Below are positions 23,611-31,755 of a DNA stretch of 43,013 nt, piece after piece; the stretch's first letter is position 1; the number at the start of each line of letters is the position of its first letter. The position numbers and the translations under genes were made by a program. The DNA is taken from positions 1-43,013 of the forward strand of contig JAGWRA010000171.1 of assembly GCA_028876655.1 (NCBI GenBank), given 5' to 3'. The DNA is from Acidobacteriota bacterium (lineage in GTDB: Bacteria > Acidobacteriota > Vicinamibacteria > Vicinamibacterales > CAVVIG01). The notes beneath the pieces are model-generated. The model was not told the origin of the DNA. It did not search any database and saw nothing but the letters and a program-made list of their open reading frames with translations.

Positions 23611-24969
23611 CTACGACGCGTCGATGGCCCGCGCGTAGGCGCGCCAGTCGAACTTGCGGGAGGTGCTGGCGAACGACATGTAGCGGATGGTGCCGAAGAT
23701 CGGCCGCTCGGGCCCCCAGGCGCGGTCGTGCTTGCCGCCGATCGCCCAGGCGATGTTGGTGTAGCCGTTGGGATCGCGGCCGTCGAGCTCGTAGCGGTCG
23801 TTCAGCCGGATCGCCAGCTCCAGCGCGTGGGCTGGCGCAGCCGTCCATTCGAGCAGCTTCTTGGCCCAGTACATCCGGACGTAGCCGTGCATCCAGCCCG
23901 TGCGGACCATCTGCCGCTGCGCGGCGTTCCACAGCGGATCGCCGGTCTCCCCTGCCTCGAGCTGCGCGTCCGTGTAGCGGACCGGCCGCGCGTCGCGCCG
24001 GTGCTTCGTCAGCGTCGCGCGCGCCCAGTCCTCGCAGCCGGCCAGGGTGTCGTAGTGCGGGTTGTAGCGGACGAAGTTCACCGCCAGCTCGCGCCGGACG
24101 ATCAACTGCTCGAGGAACGCGGTCGCCGACACGGTGCCATCCGCCGCGGCCACGGCCCGCGCCACCTGAATCGGGCCGAGATGACCGAAGTGGAGGTAGG
24201 GCGACAGCTCGCTGGTCCCGTCGGTCTCGGGATGGTTGCGCTGCCGGTCGTACGCCGCGAGCCGTGAACGGATGAACCCCCGCAGCCGTCGCAGCCCCTC
24301 CCGGGTCCCGCCACGGAAGCCGGCGACCGGCGCCGCGGACCGATCGATGGGCAGGCCCTCGAGGATCGCCGGCGAGACCGGCAGCGACATCAGGCTGGTC
24401 GGCTGCTGCCAGGGGATGCGCGCCTTCGGCTCGGCCGACGGCACGAGGAACCGATCGACCTGCCGCAGGAGGCGCGGGCGGATCGTCCGGGCCGCGTACT
24501 GCTCGCGCTCCAGGAGCCCGGTCGGCACGACGACGTCGGCATCGACGGTCCAGAAGGGGACGCGCAGCCGCGTGGCCACCTTCCCGCGCCACGCCGCTGG
24601 CTGCCGCAACCAGTTCTCGTCGCCGACGACCAGGGCCGGACGGACCTCAGCGCAGAAGGCCAGCAGCCCGTGCTCCGGCCAGCGCCGGAGGACGAAGCCC
24701 ACGCCCCGCCGCGCCAGCCCCTCGGCGACATCCTCGAGCCCCTCGACCAGGAAGTGGTAGTGCCGGAGGTTGGCACGTTCGACGAACGGCACCAGCCCCA
24801 GGAAGGCGACGACCGGCTTGCCGAGCGCATTGCCGGCCTCGACGGCCGTGTCGAGCGCGGGATTGTCGACGGCGCGCTGCGCGCGCTGCATCCAATAGAC
24901 GACGCAGCGGCCGTCGGGATCGGGGGGACCGGCACGCCGGATGGTCGTACGGGGATCGTCGGTCTGCAT
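23611..24969 (-). CDS. phr: Class II CPD photolyase
   Basis: The enzyme uses blue light and FAD to split cyclobutane pyrimidine dimers in DNA. The product of about 452 residues has the N-terminal antenna-binding Rossmann domain (CVVYWMQRAQRAVDNPALD near residue 20-40). The C-terminal FAD domain has class II signatures: LSPYLHFGHLGPIQVA, RRELAVNFVRYNPHYD, TGWMHGYVRMYWAKKLLEW and DRYELDGRDPNGYTNIAWA then IGGKHDRAW. ATG 24969 was preferred; GTG 25017 would give 468 residues and has a GGGAG adjacent to it, so the start is open. The gene is divergent from a winged-helix regulator. Confidence 0.93.
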   Translation of the reverse strand: MQTDDPRTTIRRAGPPDPDGRCVVYWMQRAQRAVDNPALDTAVEAGNALGKPVVAFLGLVPFVERANLRHYHFLVEGLEDVAEGLARRGVGFVLRRWPEHGLLAFCAEVRPALVVGDENWLRQPAAWRGKVATRLRVPFWTVDADVVVPTGLLEREQYAARTIRPRLLRQVDRFLVPSAEPKARIPWQQPTSLMSLPVSPAILEGLPIDRSAAPVAGFRGGTREGLRRLRGFIRSRLAAYDRQRNHPETDGTSELSPYLHFGHLGPIQVARAVAAADGTVSATAFLEQLIVRRELAVNFVRYNPHYDTLAGCEDWARATLTKHRRDARPVRYTDAQLEAGETGDPLWNAAQRQMVRTGWMHGYVRMYWAKKLLEWTAAPAHALELAIRLNDRYELDGRDPNGYTNIAWAIGGKHDRAWGPERPIFGTIRYMSFASTSRKFDWRAYARAIDAS

Positions 24970-25150
24970 GCCGGTCGAACCAGTCAGCGGCCGAAGGGCT
25001 GCTCCCGGGGCGTCCACCTCCCGGCCAGCTCAGCCTTTGCCACGTCAAACGGAGGCAGTCGCCGGAAGGCGGCCGGCGTGGTGCCGGCCCGGTCCGGAGG
25101 CGGACCCGGCGGGCCGCCGGCCCATGGGTTCCCGTAAACAGGCCTGTTGT

Positions 25151-25200
25151 CTGCAGATATTGCGATTCGAATTTCTGCAGAACAATGTTATTGTTGAGCT
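25151..25200 (+). promoter_or_regulatory. AT-rich promoter/operator of the winged-helix gene
   Basis: This AT-rich island contains two CTGCAG copies (25151-25156, 25175-25180) and the dyad AACAAT-GTT-ATTGTT (25181-25195). TATTGT (25189-25194) can be a -10 box with TTCGAA 17 bases upstream. It is only 6 bases before ATG 25201. A repressor bound at the dyad would cover the promoter, which suggests autoregulation. Confidence 0.5.
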
Positions 25201-25578
25201 ATGGCACTTCCAATCACGGCAGTCGGACCCGCCACGGCCGCATGGACGTTCCTGACGAACCATGCGTTCGTGCTCATTCTGCTCGTCCGGAATCCCGAGG
25301 CGCGCATCCGCGACGTCGCCCGCCACATCGGCATCACCGAACGGGCCGTCCAGCGGATCGTGGCCGAGCTCGAGCAGCACGCCTATCTGCGGCGCGTACG
25401 CGAAGGTCGCCGGAACCGGTACGAGGTCCGGACGGACCTCCCGCTACGCCATCAGATGGAGCGGCACTGCTCCGTCGCCGACCTGCTGGTCTTCGCGCCC
25501 CCGGAGTCGCGGTTCGGCGACGAGGGAACCGTGACGAGCCTGCAGCCGGCGGCGGCGGGTTCCGGCAGCCCGGCCTGA
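25201..25578 (+). CDS. Winged-helix transcriptional regulator (ArsR/MarR-like)
   Basis: The 125-residue protein is mostly a winged-helix DNA-binding domain: HAFVLILLVRNPEARIRDVA, then HIGITERAVQRIVAELEQ as the helix-turn-helix (about 45-62), and LRRVREGRRNRYEVRTDLPL as the wing. This 'ITERAVQRIVAELE..GYL.R.R.GRRNRYEV' type is common in small MarR/GntR-related regulators of unknown signal. The C-terminal 45 residues have no recognisable sensor domain. A dyad lies directly before its start, so it may repress itself. It is divergent from the photolyase gene and may also control it. Confidence 0.85.
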   Translation: MALPITAVGPATAAWTFLTNHAFVLILLVRNPEARIRDVARHIGITERAVQRIVAELEQHAYLRRVREGRRNRYEVRTDLPLRHQMERHCSVADLLVFAPPESRFGDEGTVTSLQPAAAGSGSPA

Positions 25579-25600
25579 CACGGCAGTCGCGTCGGCGGCG

Positions 25601-27268
25601 TCAGCTGGTCACCGCGCCAGCCGCCGCCGACGAGACCAGCCTGGCGTACTTGGCCAGGGCACCGGTGGTCACCCGCGGCGCCGGGGGTTGCCACGCCGCC
25701 AGTCTGTCTGCGATCGTCTGATCGCCGACCTCCAGTGACAGGGTGCGCGCGGGGACGTCGAACACAATCGTGTCGCCGTCGCGGACCACGGCAATCGGAC
25801 CGCCCAGCGCGGCCTCGGGCGCCACGTGCCCGGCCATCAGGCCGTGCGTCGCGCCCGAGAACCGGCCGTCGGTGAGCAGCGCCACCGATCCGCCGAGCCC
25901 GGCGCCCACCAGCGCCGCCGTCACCGCCAGCATCTCCCGCATCCCCGGTCCGCCGCGCGGCCCCTCGTAGCGGATCACCACCACGTCGCCTTCGGCGATC
26001 CGTCCCGCGGTGACGGCCTCGAACGCCGCTTCCTCTCCGTCGAACACGCGCGCCGGCCCGCGGTGCTGCAGCTTCTTCTTCCCGGCGATCTTCACGACGC
26101 ACCCCTCGGGCGCCAGGTTGCCGCGCAGGATCGCGAGGCCGCCTTCGGGGGCCAGGGGCGACGCGGCCGCATGCACGACCTGCTGCCCCGGCGTCTCGAC
26201 GGCGCGCGCCGCCTCTTCGGCCAGCGTCCGGCCGGTGACGGTGATCGCGTCGCCGCGCAGGGCGCCCGCCTCGAGCAGCCGCTGCGCCACGAGCGCCGAG
26301 CCCCCGGCGCGGTAGAGGTCCGCGGCGACGAAGCGGCCCGCGGGTTTCAGGTCGACGAGCAGCGGGACGCGCCGCGAGATCGTGTCGAAGGCCGCGATGT
26401 CGAGCGGCACGCCCGCCTCGTGGGCGATCGCGGGCAGATGGAGCACGGCATTGGTCGATCCACCGGTCGTCGCGACGGCCGCGATCGCGTTCTCGAAGGC
26501 GGCCGGTGTGAGCAGCTGGCGGACGCGGACGCCGCGGCGCACGAGGTCCATCACCAGCCGGCCGGCCTCGCGTGCGACCTCGTCCTTGCGGGGATCGGTG
26601 GCCGGCACGCTCGCGCTCCCCATCGGCGAGAGGCCGAGGAACTCGCACACGGTCGCCATCGTGTTCGCCGTGAACTGCCCGCCGCACGCGCCCGCGCCCG
26701 GGCAGGCGTGCGCCTCGAGATCGTGCAGCGCCGCGACCGACATCTTGCCGGCCGTCCGCGCCCCGACGGCCTCGAAGACGTCCTGAATTGTCACGTCGTG
26801 CCCCTCGAACCGGCCGGGCGCAATCGAGCCGCCGTAGAGGACGAGGCCGGGCAGATCGAGACGGGCGAGCGCCATGGCGCCGCCGGGGATCGTCTTGTCG
26901 CAGCCGACCAGCGCGACGACCGCGTCGAGCAGGTGCCCGCGCGCCACCAGCTCGATCGAGTCGGCAATCACCTCGCGGCTGACGAGCGACGCCCGCATCC
27001 CGTCGGTCCCCATCGAGAGGCCGTCGGAGACGGCGATCGTGTTGAACTCGAGCGGCGTCCCGCCGGCCTGGCGGATCCCCTCCTTCACCCGCTCGGCCAG
27101 CCGGCGCAGGTGCAGGTTGCAGGGGCCGATTTCGGTCCACGTGTTCGCGATGCCGACGAGCGGCCGCTGGAGATCGGCGTCCGTCAGGCCGCAGGCGCGC
27201 AGCATCGCCCGTGCGGGGGCGCGGCTGTCGCCGTCGAGAAGGATCTTGCTGTGGTCGCGATCGGACAT
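25601..27268 (-). CDS. ilvD: Dihydroxy-acid dehydratase
   Basis: IlvD dehydrates dihydroxy-isovalerate and dihydroxy-methylvalerate in valine, leucine and isoleucine synthesis. The 555-residue length is normal. Iron-sulfur cysteines are seen in [11 protein letters not shown] and [34 protein letters not shown] and the C-terminal [20 protein letters not shown] are diagnostic. It is cytoplasmic. GAAGGA lies 11 bases before ATG 27268. No other ilv or leu genes are in the window, so it stands alone, with a repeat region upstream separating it from the MscS gene. Confidence 0.96.
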   Translation of the reverse strand: MSDRDHSKILLDGDSRAPARAMLRACGLTDADLQRPLVGIANTWTEIGPCNLHLRRLAERVKEGIRQAGGTPLEFNTIAVSDGLSMGTDGMRASLVSREVIADSIELVARGHLLDAVVALVGCDKTIPGGAMALARLDLPGLVLYGGSIAPGRFEGHDVTIQDVFEAVGARTAGKMSVAALHDLEAHACPGAGACGGQFTANTMATVCEFLGLSPMGSASVPATDPRKDEVAREAGRLVMDLVRRGVRVRQLLTPAAFENAIAAVATTGGSTNAVLHLPAIAHEAGVPLDIAAFDTISRRVPLLVDLKPAGRFVAADLYRAGGSALVAQRLLEAGALRGDAITVTGRTLAEEAARAVETPGQQVVHAAASPLAPEGGLAILRGNLAPEGCVVKIAGKKKLQHRGPARVFDGEEAAFEAVTAGRIAEGDVVVIRYEGPRGGPGMREMLAVTAALVGAGLGGSVALLTDGRFSGATHGLMAGHVAPEAALGGPIAVVRDGDTIVFDVPARTLSLEVGDQTIADRLAAWQPPAPRVTTGALAKYARLVSSAAAGAVTS

Positions 27269-27287
27269 GGGTCGTGGTCCTTCATTC

Positions 27288-27342
27288 TTCAGTTCGCATG
27301 GGGCCCCACCCCCATGCGTTGCCGTCGCTCACGCTCCGGATC
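27288..27342. repeat. Dispersed 55-bp intergenic repeat, copy 2
   Basis: It matches 1875-1929 at 50 of 55 bases, including the GCATGGGG...CCCCATGC inverted repeat. It lies between ilvD and the MscS gene, just upstream of the ilvD start. Confidence 0.8.
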
Positions 27343-27435
27343 CTGCGACCAGCGATGTTGCTCCTGGAGCGGCACCGGCCGGTACCCCGCCCCATCGCTC
27401 CGGATCCTGCGACCAGCGATGTTGGACCTGGAGCG
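27332..27435. repeat. Two direct 40-bp units, 64 bp apart
   Basis: The 29-base segment beginning CGCTCCGGATCCTGCGACC is repeated exactly at 27332-27360 and 27396-27424. Both are followed by two variable bases and CCTGGAGCG. The first unit overlaps the end of the dispersed 55-bp repeat. Confidence 0.85.
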
Positions 27436-27439
27436 CTCG

Positions 27440-28633
27440 TCAGCCACGTTGTCCCTCGTTCCTTGCCCCTTGCCCCTGACCGAGCTCCCCGTCGGCGCCC
27501 TCCACCCTGAACGCCTTGCTCGCTTCGCCGGCGTAGAGCGACAGGTGGGGGAACGGGATCTCGATCTGCTGCTCGTCGAACACCCGCTTGATCCGGCGGC
27601 GCAGCTCGCGGCCGACGGCCCACTGCTGGCTCGGCATGGTCTTCATCCGCGTCCGGACGACCACGGCGGAATCGCCGAAGCTGTCGATGCCGAGCACCTC
27701 GAGCGCGTCGAGGATGACCGGCGCCCAGGCGGCGTCCGCCTGCAGCCCCTCGCCGATGCCGCGCAGGACGGCCATCACGCGATCCACATCTTCCTTGTAG
27801 GCGATGCCGACGTCAATCACGGCGTAGGAGAAGTCCTTCGTCATGTTCGACAACTCGGTGATCGCGCCGTTGGGAATCACGTGCACGGTGCCGTCGAGCG
27901 AGCGGAGCACGATCGTCCGCAGCCGGATCGCCTCGACCAGGCCGCTCTTGCCGTTGATGCTGGCCACGTCGCCCACGCGGACCTGGTTCTCGAGGATGAT
28001 GAAGAAGCCGGAAATCACGTCGCGCACCAGGTTCTGCGCGCCGAAGCCGACGGCCAGGCCGACAATGCCGGCCCCGGTGAGGATCGGCGTGATGTCGACG
28101 TCGACCTGCCGCAGGATCATCAGGACGGCGATGCTCATGATGAGGACGTCGCTCGTGAGGGCCATCAGGCGCGCGAGCGTCTGCACCCGCTTGCGCCGCT
28201 CGAGGACGTCCACGGAGGCCCCGGCGCCGACCAGCCGGTTCTGCAGCCCTTCGGCGAGGAAGTGGATGGCACGGGTCAGGCCGAGGGCCCCGATCCCGAT
28301 CACCGCAATCCGAAAGCCCGGACCGACCAGCCACTTGACGATCTCCTCGCTGGTCAGCCGGGGGACGCCGCGGAAGCCGAGCCCTTCCAGGATGACGACG
28401 CCCGCGATGAGCAGCGCCATCAACTGCACGATCCGCCGCATGAACCGGTTCAGGCTGGCGGCCGCCTGCTCGACCTCGCGCCAGTGATCCTGGTCCTGCG
28501 AACGGCCCTTCAGCGCCTGTGCGATCCGGGCGATCCCCCGCGAGAGCAGCCAGCTCGCCACCCACATCGCCACCAGGACGACACCGGCGGTGACGAGCGC
28601 GGGCATCAGCTTCTTGAACGCGATCTCCTTCAT
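27440..28633 (-). CDS. MscS-type mechanosensitive ion channel
   Basis: The 397-residue inner-membrane protein should open under membrane tension to release solutes. There are about four to five hydrophobic segments before the MscS pore domain, GIVGLAVGFGAQNLVRDVIS then GFFIILENQVRVGD, with the beta domain (GLVEAIRLRTIVLRSLDGTV, IPNGAI) and the alpha/beta C-terminal cage (to about 375). The last 15 residues (GQGQGARNEGQRG) are low-complexity and run into the repeat region, which suggests a stop codon replaced by repeat DNA. ATG 28633 has a strong GGAAGGAG ribosome binding site. A -35/-10 promoter is visible at 28657-28685. Confidence 0.92.
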   Translation of the reverse strand: MKEIAFKKLMPALVTAGVVLVAMWVASWLLSRGIARIAQALKGRSQDQDHWREVEQAAASLNRFMRRIVQLMALLIAGVVILEGLGFRGVPRLTSEEIVKWLVGPGFRIAVIGIGALGLTRAIHFLAEGLQNRLVGAGASVDVLERRKRVQTLARLMALTSDVLIMSIAVLMILRQVDVDITPILTGAGIVGLAVGFGAQNLVRDVISGFFIILENQVRVGDVASINGKSGLVEAIRLRTIVLRSLDGTVHVIPNGAITELSNMTKDFSYAVIDVGIAYKEDVDRVMAVLRGIGEGLQADAAWAPVILDALEVLGIDSFGDSAVVVRTRMKTMPSQQWAVGRELRRRIKRVFDEQQIEIPFPHLSLYAGEASKAFRVEGADGELGQGQGARNEGQRG

Positions 28634-28656
28634 CAGGACTCCTTCCCCCGCTTCTG

Positions 28657-28685
28657 ATATTCTTCCGTCCGGCCGCCCGCTGTCA
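28657..28685 (-). promoter_or_regulatory. Sigma-70-type promoter of the MscS gene
   Basis: On the minus strand TGACAG (28685-28680) and GAATAT (28662-28657) are separated by 17 bases, and the ATG follows 23 bases later. Confidence 0.45.
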
Positions 28686-28746
28686 CCCCGTGCCCCGCGC
28701 ACGGCCGGGCCGGCCCCGCCACCTCCCACGTCCGGAGCGAGCCCAC

Positions 28747-29790
28747 GTGCGCATGCCCACCGCCCTCCGTGCCGCCTGCGCGATCGGGGCGCTGGCGCTG
28801 CTGCTGCAGCCGGCCGGCGCCGCCGCACGCTACACCCTCGTCGTCCTGAGCCACGCCGATCGCAGCGTCTACGAACTGGATCCGGACTCGGGACGGATCC
28901 TCCACCGCGTCCAGCTCCCGGCGGACCCGCGCGATGCGGCCATCTCGCCCGATGGGAACCAGATCTACGTCAGCCTCCCGGCCGCCGGAACGATCCAGAC
29001 CATCGACGCGCGGAGCTTCACGCTGGCCGGACGGATCGACAGCCGCGCCTTCGCCGCCCGGCCGGCGCCGGCCGGCCTCGCGCTGACCAGCGACGGGACG
29101 ACGCTCTACGCCGGCGCGGGCGACGGGCTCGTCGAAGTCGACCTGGCGTCGCACCTGACGCGCCGGTGGGAGCGCGGCCTGCTGCCGGACGGCCTGTTCC
29201 AGATCCAGCCGGGCAGCGACTGGCTCTACTTCCCCACCGGTAACACCAACCGCGTCATCGTCTTCGACACGTCGACCCATCGCCGGACCGCGGTCCTGCG
29301 GGTCAACGGCGATCCCGCCGACGTCGGCTTCGCCCCGAACGGGGACGTCTGGTTCAGCGAGGATCGCGACGGCACGGCGACCGTGGCCAGTTCGATGACC
29401 CACCGCGTCCAGCAGGTCGTCCGGACGGGCGGCCGGGGCGCCAGCCGGATCGCCGTCTCGCCCGACGGTCGCTACGTGGCCGTGACGCACGCGGCATCGC
29501 AGGACGTCGCGCTGATCGACGCCCGGGCCCGGCGCCTCCTCGGGGTGGTTGCCACCGGTCGGGGCCCCGGCTTCCCCGTCTTCTCCGCCGACAGCGCCCG
29601 GCTGTTCGTGATGAACCGCGGGGCAGGTGACGTGGCGGTCGTCGACGTGAGCCGGCGGACGGTCGTCGCGCGCTGGAAGGCCGGCACCGACCCGTTCGGC
29701 GGCGGTCTCCGCTACCTGGCGCATCCGCAGCCGCCGGCGGCCGTGGCCGGGGGCGCGCCGGCGCGCCGGCCCGGTCATCCGCTACACTGA
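28747..29790 (+). CDS. Exported YVTN-type beta-propeller protein (YncE-like)
   Basis: The 347-residue protein has a signal peptide (about 1-24) and about seven short beta-propeller blades. Typical blade phrases are SVYELDPDSGRILHRVQLP, AAISPDGNQIYVSLPAAGTI, RIAVSPDGRYVAVTHAASQD and RLFVMNRGAGDVAVVDVSR. Such proteins bind ligands or surfaces in the periplasm; no catalytic motif is visible. GTG 28747 is favoured because GGAG lies 9 bases upstream; ATG 28753 is close by. The stop is 3 bases before the next gene, but that gene seems to have its own promoter inside this gene's end. Confidence 0.85.
   Translation: MRMPTALRAACAIGALALLLQPAGAAARYTLVVLSHADRSVYELDPDSGRILHRVQLPADPRDAAISPDGNQIYVSLPAAGTIQTIDARSFTLAGRIDSRAFAARPAPAGLALTSDGTTLYAGAGDGLVEVDLASHLTRRWERGLLPDGLFQIQPGSDWLYFPTGNTNRVIVFDTSTHRRTAVLRVNGDPADVGFAPNGDVWFSEDRDGTATVASSMTHRVQQVVRTGGRGASRIAVSPDGRYVAVTHAASQDVALIDARARRLLGVVATGRGPGFPVFSADSARLFVMNRGAGDVAVVDVSRRTVVARWKAGTDPFGGGLRYLAHPQPPAAVAGGAPARRPGHPLH
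29783..29788 (+). promoter_or_regulatory. -10 element just before the PEP-mutase-like gene
   Basis: TACACT lies 5 bases before ATG 29794, inside the end of the preceding gene. No Shine-Dalgarno sequence is present, so a leaderless mRNA is possible. Confidence 0.35.
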
Positions 29791-29793
29791 CGC

Positions 29794-30684
29794 ATGGCCA
29801 TCCCGACCGCTCAGGTCCAGAAAGCCCGCGAGCTGCAGCGCCGTCACGTCGAGCCGCCCATCCTGGTGCTCCCCAACGCCTGGGATGCCGCGAGCGCCCG
29901 CGTCTTCGAGGCCGCGGGCTTCCCCGCCGTGGCCACCACGAGCGCTGGCATCGCCTACGCGCGCGGCTATCCGGACGGCGCGTTCATCCCGCCCGGCGAG
30001 ATGATCGACGTCATCGGCCGCATCGCGACCGCCGTCGACGTGCCGGTGACGGCCGACATCGAACATGGCTACGGCGGCAGCGTCGACGAGGTCGTGCACA
30101 CGGTGGAACAGGTGATGGCGGCCGGCGCCGTCGGCATCAACCTGGAGGACGCCGTGCCGGGCCTCGCGGGCCGGCTGGAAGCGACGGGACTGCAGGCGGA
30201 GAAGGTCCGGGCGATCCGCGACCTGGCCGCCGCCACGGGGCTGCCGATCGTGATCAACGCCCGCACGGACGTGTACCTGGCCGCCCTTGGCGAGCCCGCG
30301 GGACGATTCGACGAGACGGTCGCCCGGGCGCTGGCGTACCGCGCGGCGGGCGCCGATTGCATCTTCGTGCCAGGTGTCCGCGATGCCGCCACGATCGCAC
30401 GCCTCGTCCGGGCGATCGGCGCGCCGCTCAACATCCTGGCCGGACCGGGAAGCCCGGACGTCGCCGGACTGCAGCAGCTCGGCGTCGCACGCGTCAGCGT
30501 GGGCTCGGGCCCGATGCGGGCCACGCTGGCGTTGGTCCAGCGCATGGCCACGGCGCTGGCCGCCGGGACGTTCGACGCGATCACGGCCGACAGCCTCCCT
30601 TACGACGAAGCGAACCGCCTCATGGCCGAGTCGGCGCAGCGGATCGCCCGCAGCCGCCGCCCGGCGCCCAGGGACGTCCACTGA
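29794..30684 (+). CDS. Isocitrate lyase / PEP mutase family protein
   Basis: The 296-residue TIM-barrel protein belongs to the short isocitrate lyase/phosphonomutase family. It shows VLPNAWDAASARVFEAAGF, ATTSAGIAYARGYPDG, TADIEHGYGGSVDEV (Mg-binding acidic residues), GINLEDAVPG and PIVINARTDVYL. Members include PEP mutase, carboxyvinyl-carboxyphosphonate mutase and methylisocitrate or oxaloacetate lyases. The KKCGH-type catalytic loop of isocitrate lyase is not present, so C-C or C-P substrate choice cannot be set. It is cytoplasmic. It is followed after 16 bases by a PLP enzyme gene with its own -10 box. Confidence 0.88.
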   Translation: MAIPTAQVQKARELQRRHVEPPILVLPNAWDAASARVFEAAGFPAVATTSAGIAYARGYPDGAFIPPGEMIDVIGRIATAVDVPVTADIEHGYGGSVDEVVHTVEQVMAAGAVGINLEDAVPGLAGRLEATGLQAEKVRAIRDLAAATGLPIVINARTDVYLAALGEPAGRFDETVARALAYRAAGADCIFVPGVRDAATIARLVRAIGAPLNILAGPGSPDVAGLQQLGVARVSVGSGPMRATLALVQRMATALAAGTFDAITADSLPYDEANRLMAESAQRIARSRRPAPRDVH

Positions 30685-30686
30685 GA

Positions 30687-30692
30687 TAGAAT
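30687..30692 (+). promoter_or_regulatory. -10 element close to the PLP enzyme start
   Basis: TAGAAT is 8 bases before ATG 30701 and there is no Shine-Dalgarno sequence between them. Confidence 0.45.
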
Positions 30693-30700
30693 CTCCCCAC

Positions 30701-31744
30701 ATGCCGCGATCCCTCGACGCCCTCAACCAGTTCATCGCCACCCTGCCGCGCCTGCCGATCGGGCTGTTCCCGACACCGCTCGTGCCGCTGCCGCGCCTCA
30801 GCGAGCAGCTCGGCATCGACCTCTGGCTGAAGCGGGACGAGTGCTCGGGGCTGGCCATCGGCGGCAACAAGACGCGGAAGCTGGAATTCATCCTCGCCGA
30901 CGCGCGCGCCCGCGGGTACCACACGCTCGTGACGATCGGCCCGCTGACGTCGAACCACACGATGATGACGGCGGCCGCCGCCCGGCGCGCCGGCTTCGAC
31001 ATCCACTGCATCGTCGGCGGCGCCGAGCCGCCGAAGTCGACCTGGAGCGGCAACCTGCTGCTGCTCGACTACATGGGCGCGACGCTGCACTTCTCGCCGA
31101 TCAACTACGCGCAGCCGAGCGACGCCGAAGTGGCGGCGTTGCGGGCGCTCGCCGACCGCGTGGTCGCCGAGACCGGCGGCTACTGGATCCCGGGCGGCGG
31201 CACGATGCCCGAGGCGGAGCCGGGCTACATGAACGCGATCGCCGAGATCGCCGGCCAGCGCGGCGGCCGCTTCGACTTCGACCACATCGTCGTCGCGTAC
31301 GGCACCGGTTCGACGACGACCGGCATTTTGCTGGGACTGGCGCTCGGCGGTTTCGGCGCGCGCCTGCACCCGGTCGCCGTGGCCTCCCGCCATGCGGTCC
31401 AGGACGTCTTCAAGGCGAGCCCGCCGGCCCAGCTGTTCCTCGAGTCGTCCGCACACTTCGGGCTCGGCTTCACGGCGGCTGACGTCCCGCCGCACGAGGT
31501 GGTCTTCGGGTTCGCCGAGGAGGGCTACGGCGTGCCGAACGCGGGCAGCGATGCCGCCATCCGCCTGCTGGCGTCGACCGAGGGCTACTTCCTCGACAGC
31601 GTGTACACCGCGAAGGCGTTCTGGGGACTGACGCAGCTGGTCGCCCAGGGGCGCATCGAGAAGGGGCGCCGCGTGGTGTTCATCCACACGGGCGGGCTGT
31701 CGATGGCGCCGGCGGGAGAGAAGCGCTGGACGGGGCGGGACTGA
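30701..31744 (+). CDS. PLP-dependent D-cysteine desulfhydrase / ACC deaminase family
   Basis: The 347-residue protein is a fold-type II PLP enzyme. GLFPTPLVPLPRLSEQLGID, then LWLKRDECSGLAIGGNKTRK contains the Schiff-base lysine (in GGNKTRK, about residue 50). GPLTSNHTMMTAAAARRAGF is the substrate-binding segment, VVAYGTGSTTTGILLGL binds the cofactor phosphate and VFIHTGGLSMA is the typical C-terminus. Family members break down D-cysteine to pyruvate and H2S or open 1-aminocyclopropane-1-carboxylate; the usual QSNH motif is TSNH here. The choice cannot be made from sequence alone. It converges with the trehalose gene, separated by 4 bases. Confidence 0.9.
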   Translation: MPRSLDALNQFIATLPRLPIGLFPTPLVPLPRLSEQLGIDLWLKRDECSGLAIGGNKTRKLEFILADARARGYHTLVTIGPLTSNHTMMTAAAARRAGFDIHCIVGGAEPPKSTWSGNLLLLDYMGATLHFSPINYAQPSDAEVAALRALADRVVAETGGYWIPGGGTMPEAEPGYMNAIAEIAGQRGGRFDFDHIVVAYGTGSTTTGILLGLALGGFGARLHPVAVASRHAVQDVFKASPPAQLFLESSAHFGLGFTAADVPPHEVVFGFAEEGYGVPNAGSDAAIRLLASTEGYFLDSVYTAKAFWGLTQLVAQGRIEKGRRVVFIHTGGLSMAPAGEKRWTGRD

Positions 31745-31755
31745 AGCGTCAGTCC
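31738..31755. terminator. Hairpin containing both convergent stop codons
   Basis: GGACTGA-AGCG-TCAGTCC is a perfect 7-bp stem. The plus TGA (31742-31744) and the minus TGA (31751-31749) are the innermost bases of the two arms. It could end both transcripts. Confidence 0.6.

Noticed and set aside
20714-24592. A 1292-codon open frame on the minus strand
   Set aside because: It is antisense to well-supported oxidase genes and out of frame with the M20 and photolyase genes; it is Arg/Gly/Pro-rich, as expected for GC-rich shadow frames.
27332-27435. Two direct 29-base repeats considered as a CRISPR remnant
   Set aside because: Only two units, the flanking bases are also repeated, one unit overlaps a dispersed repeat found elsewhere, and there are no cas genes.
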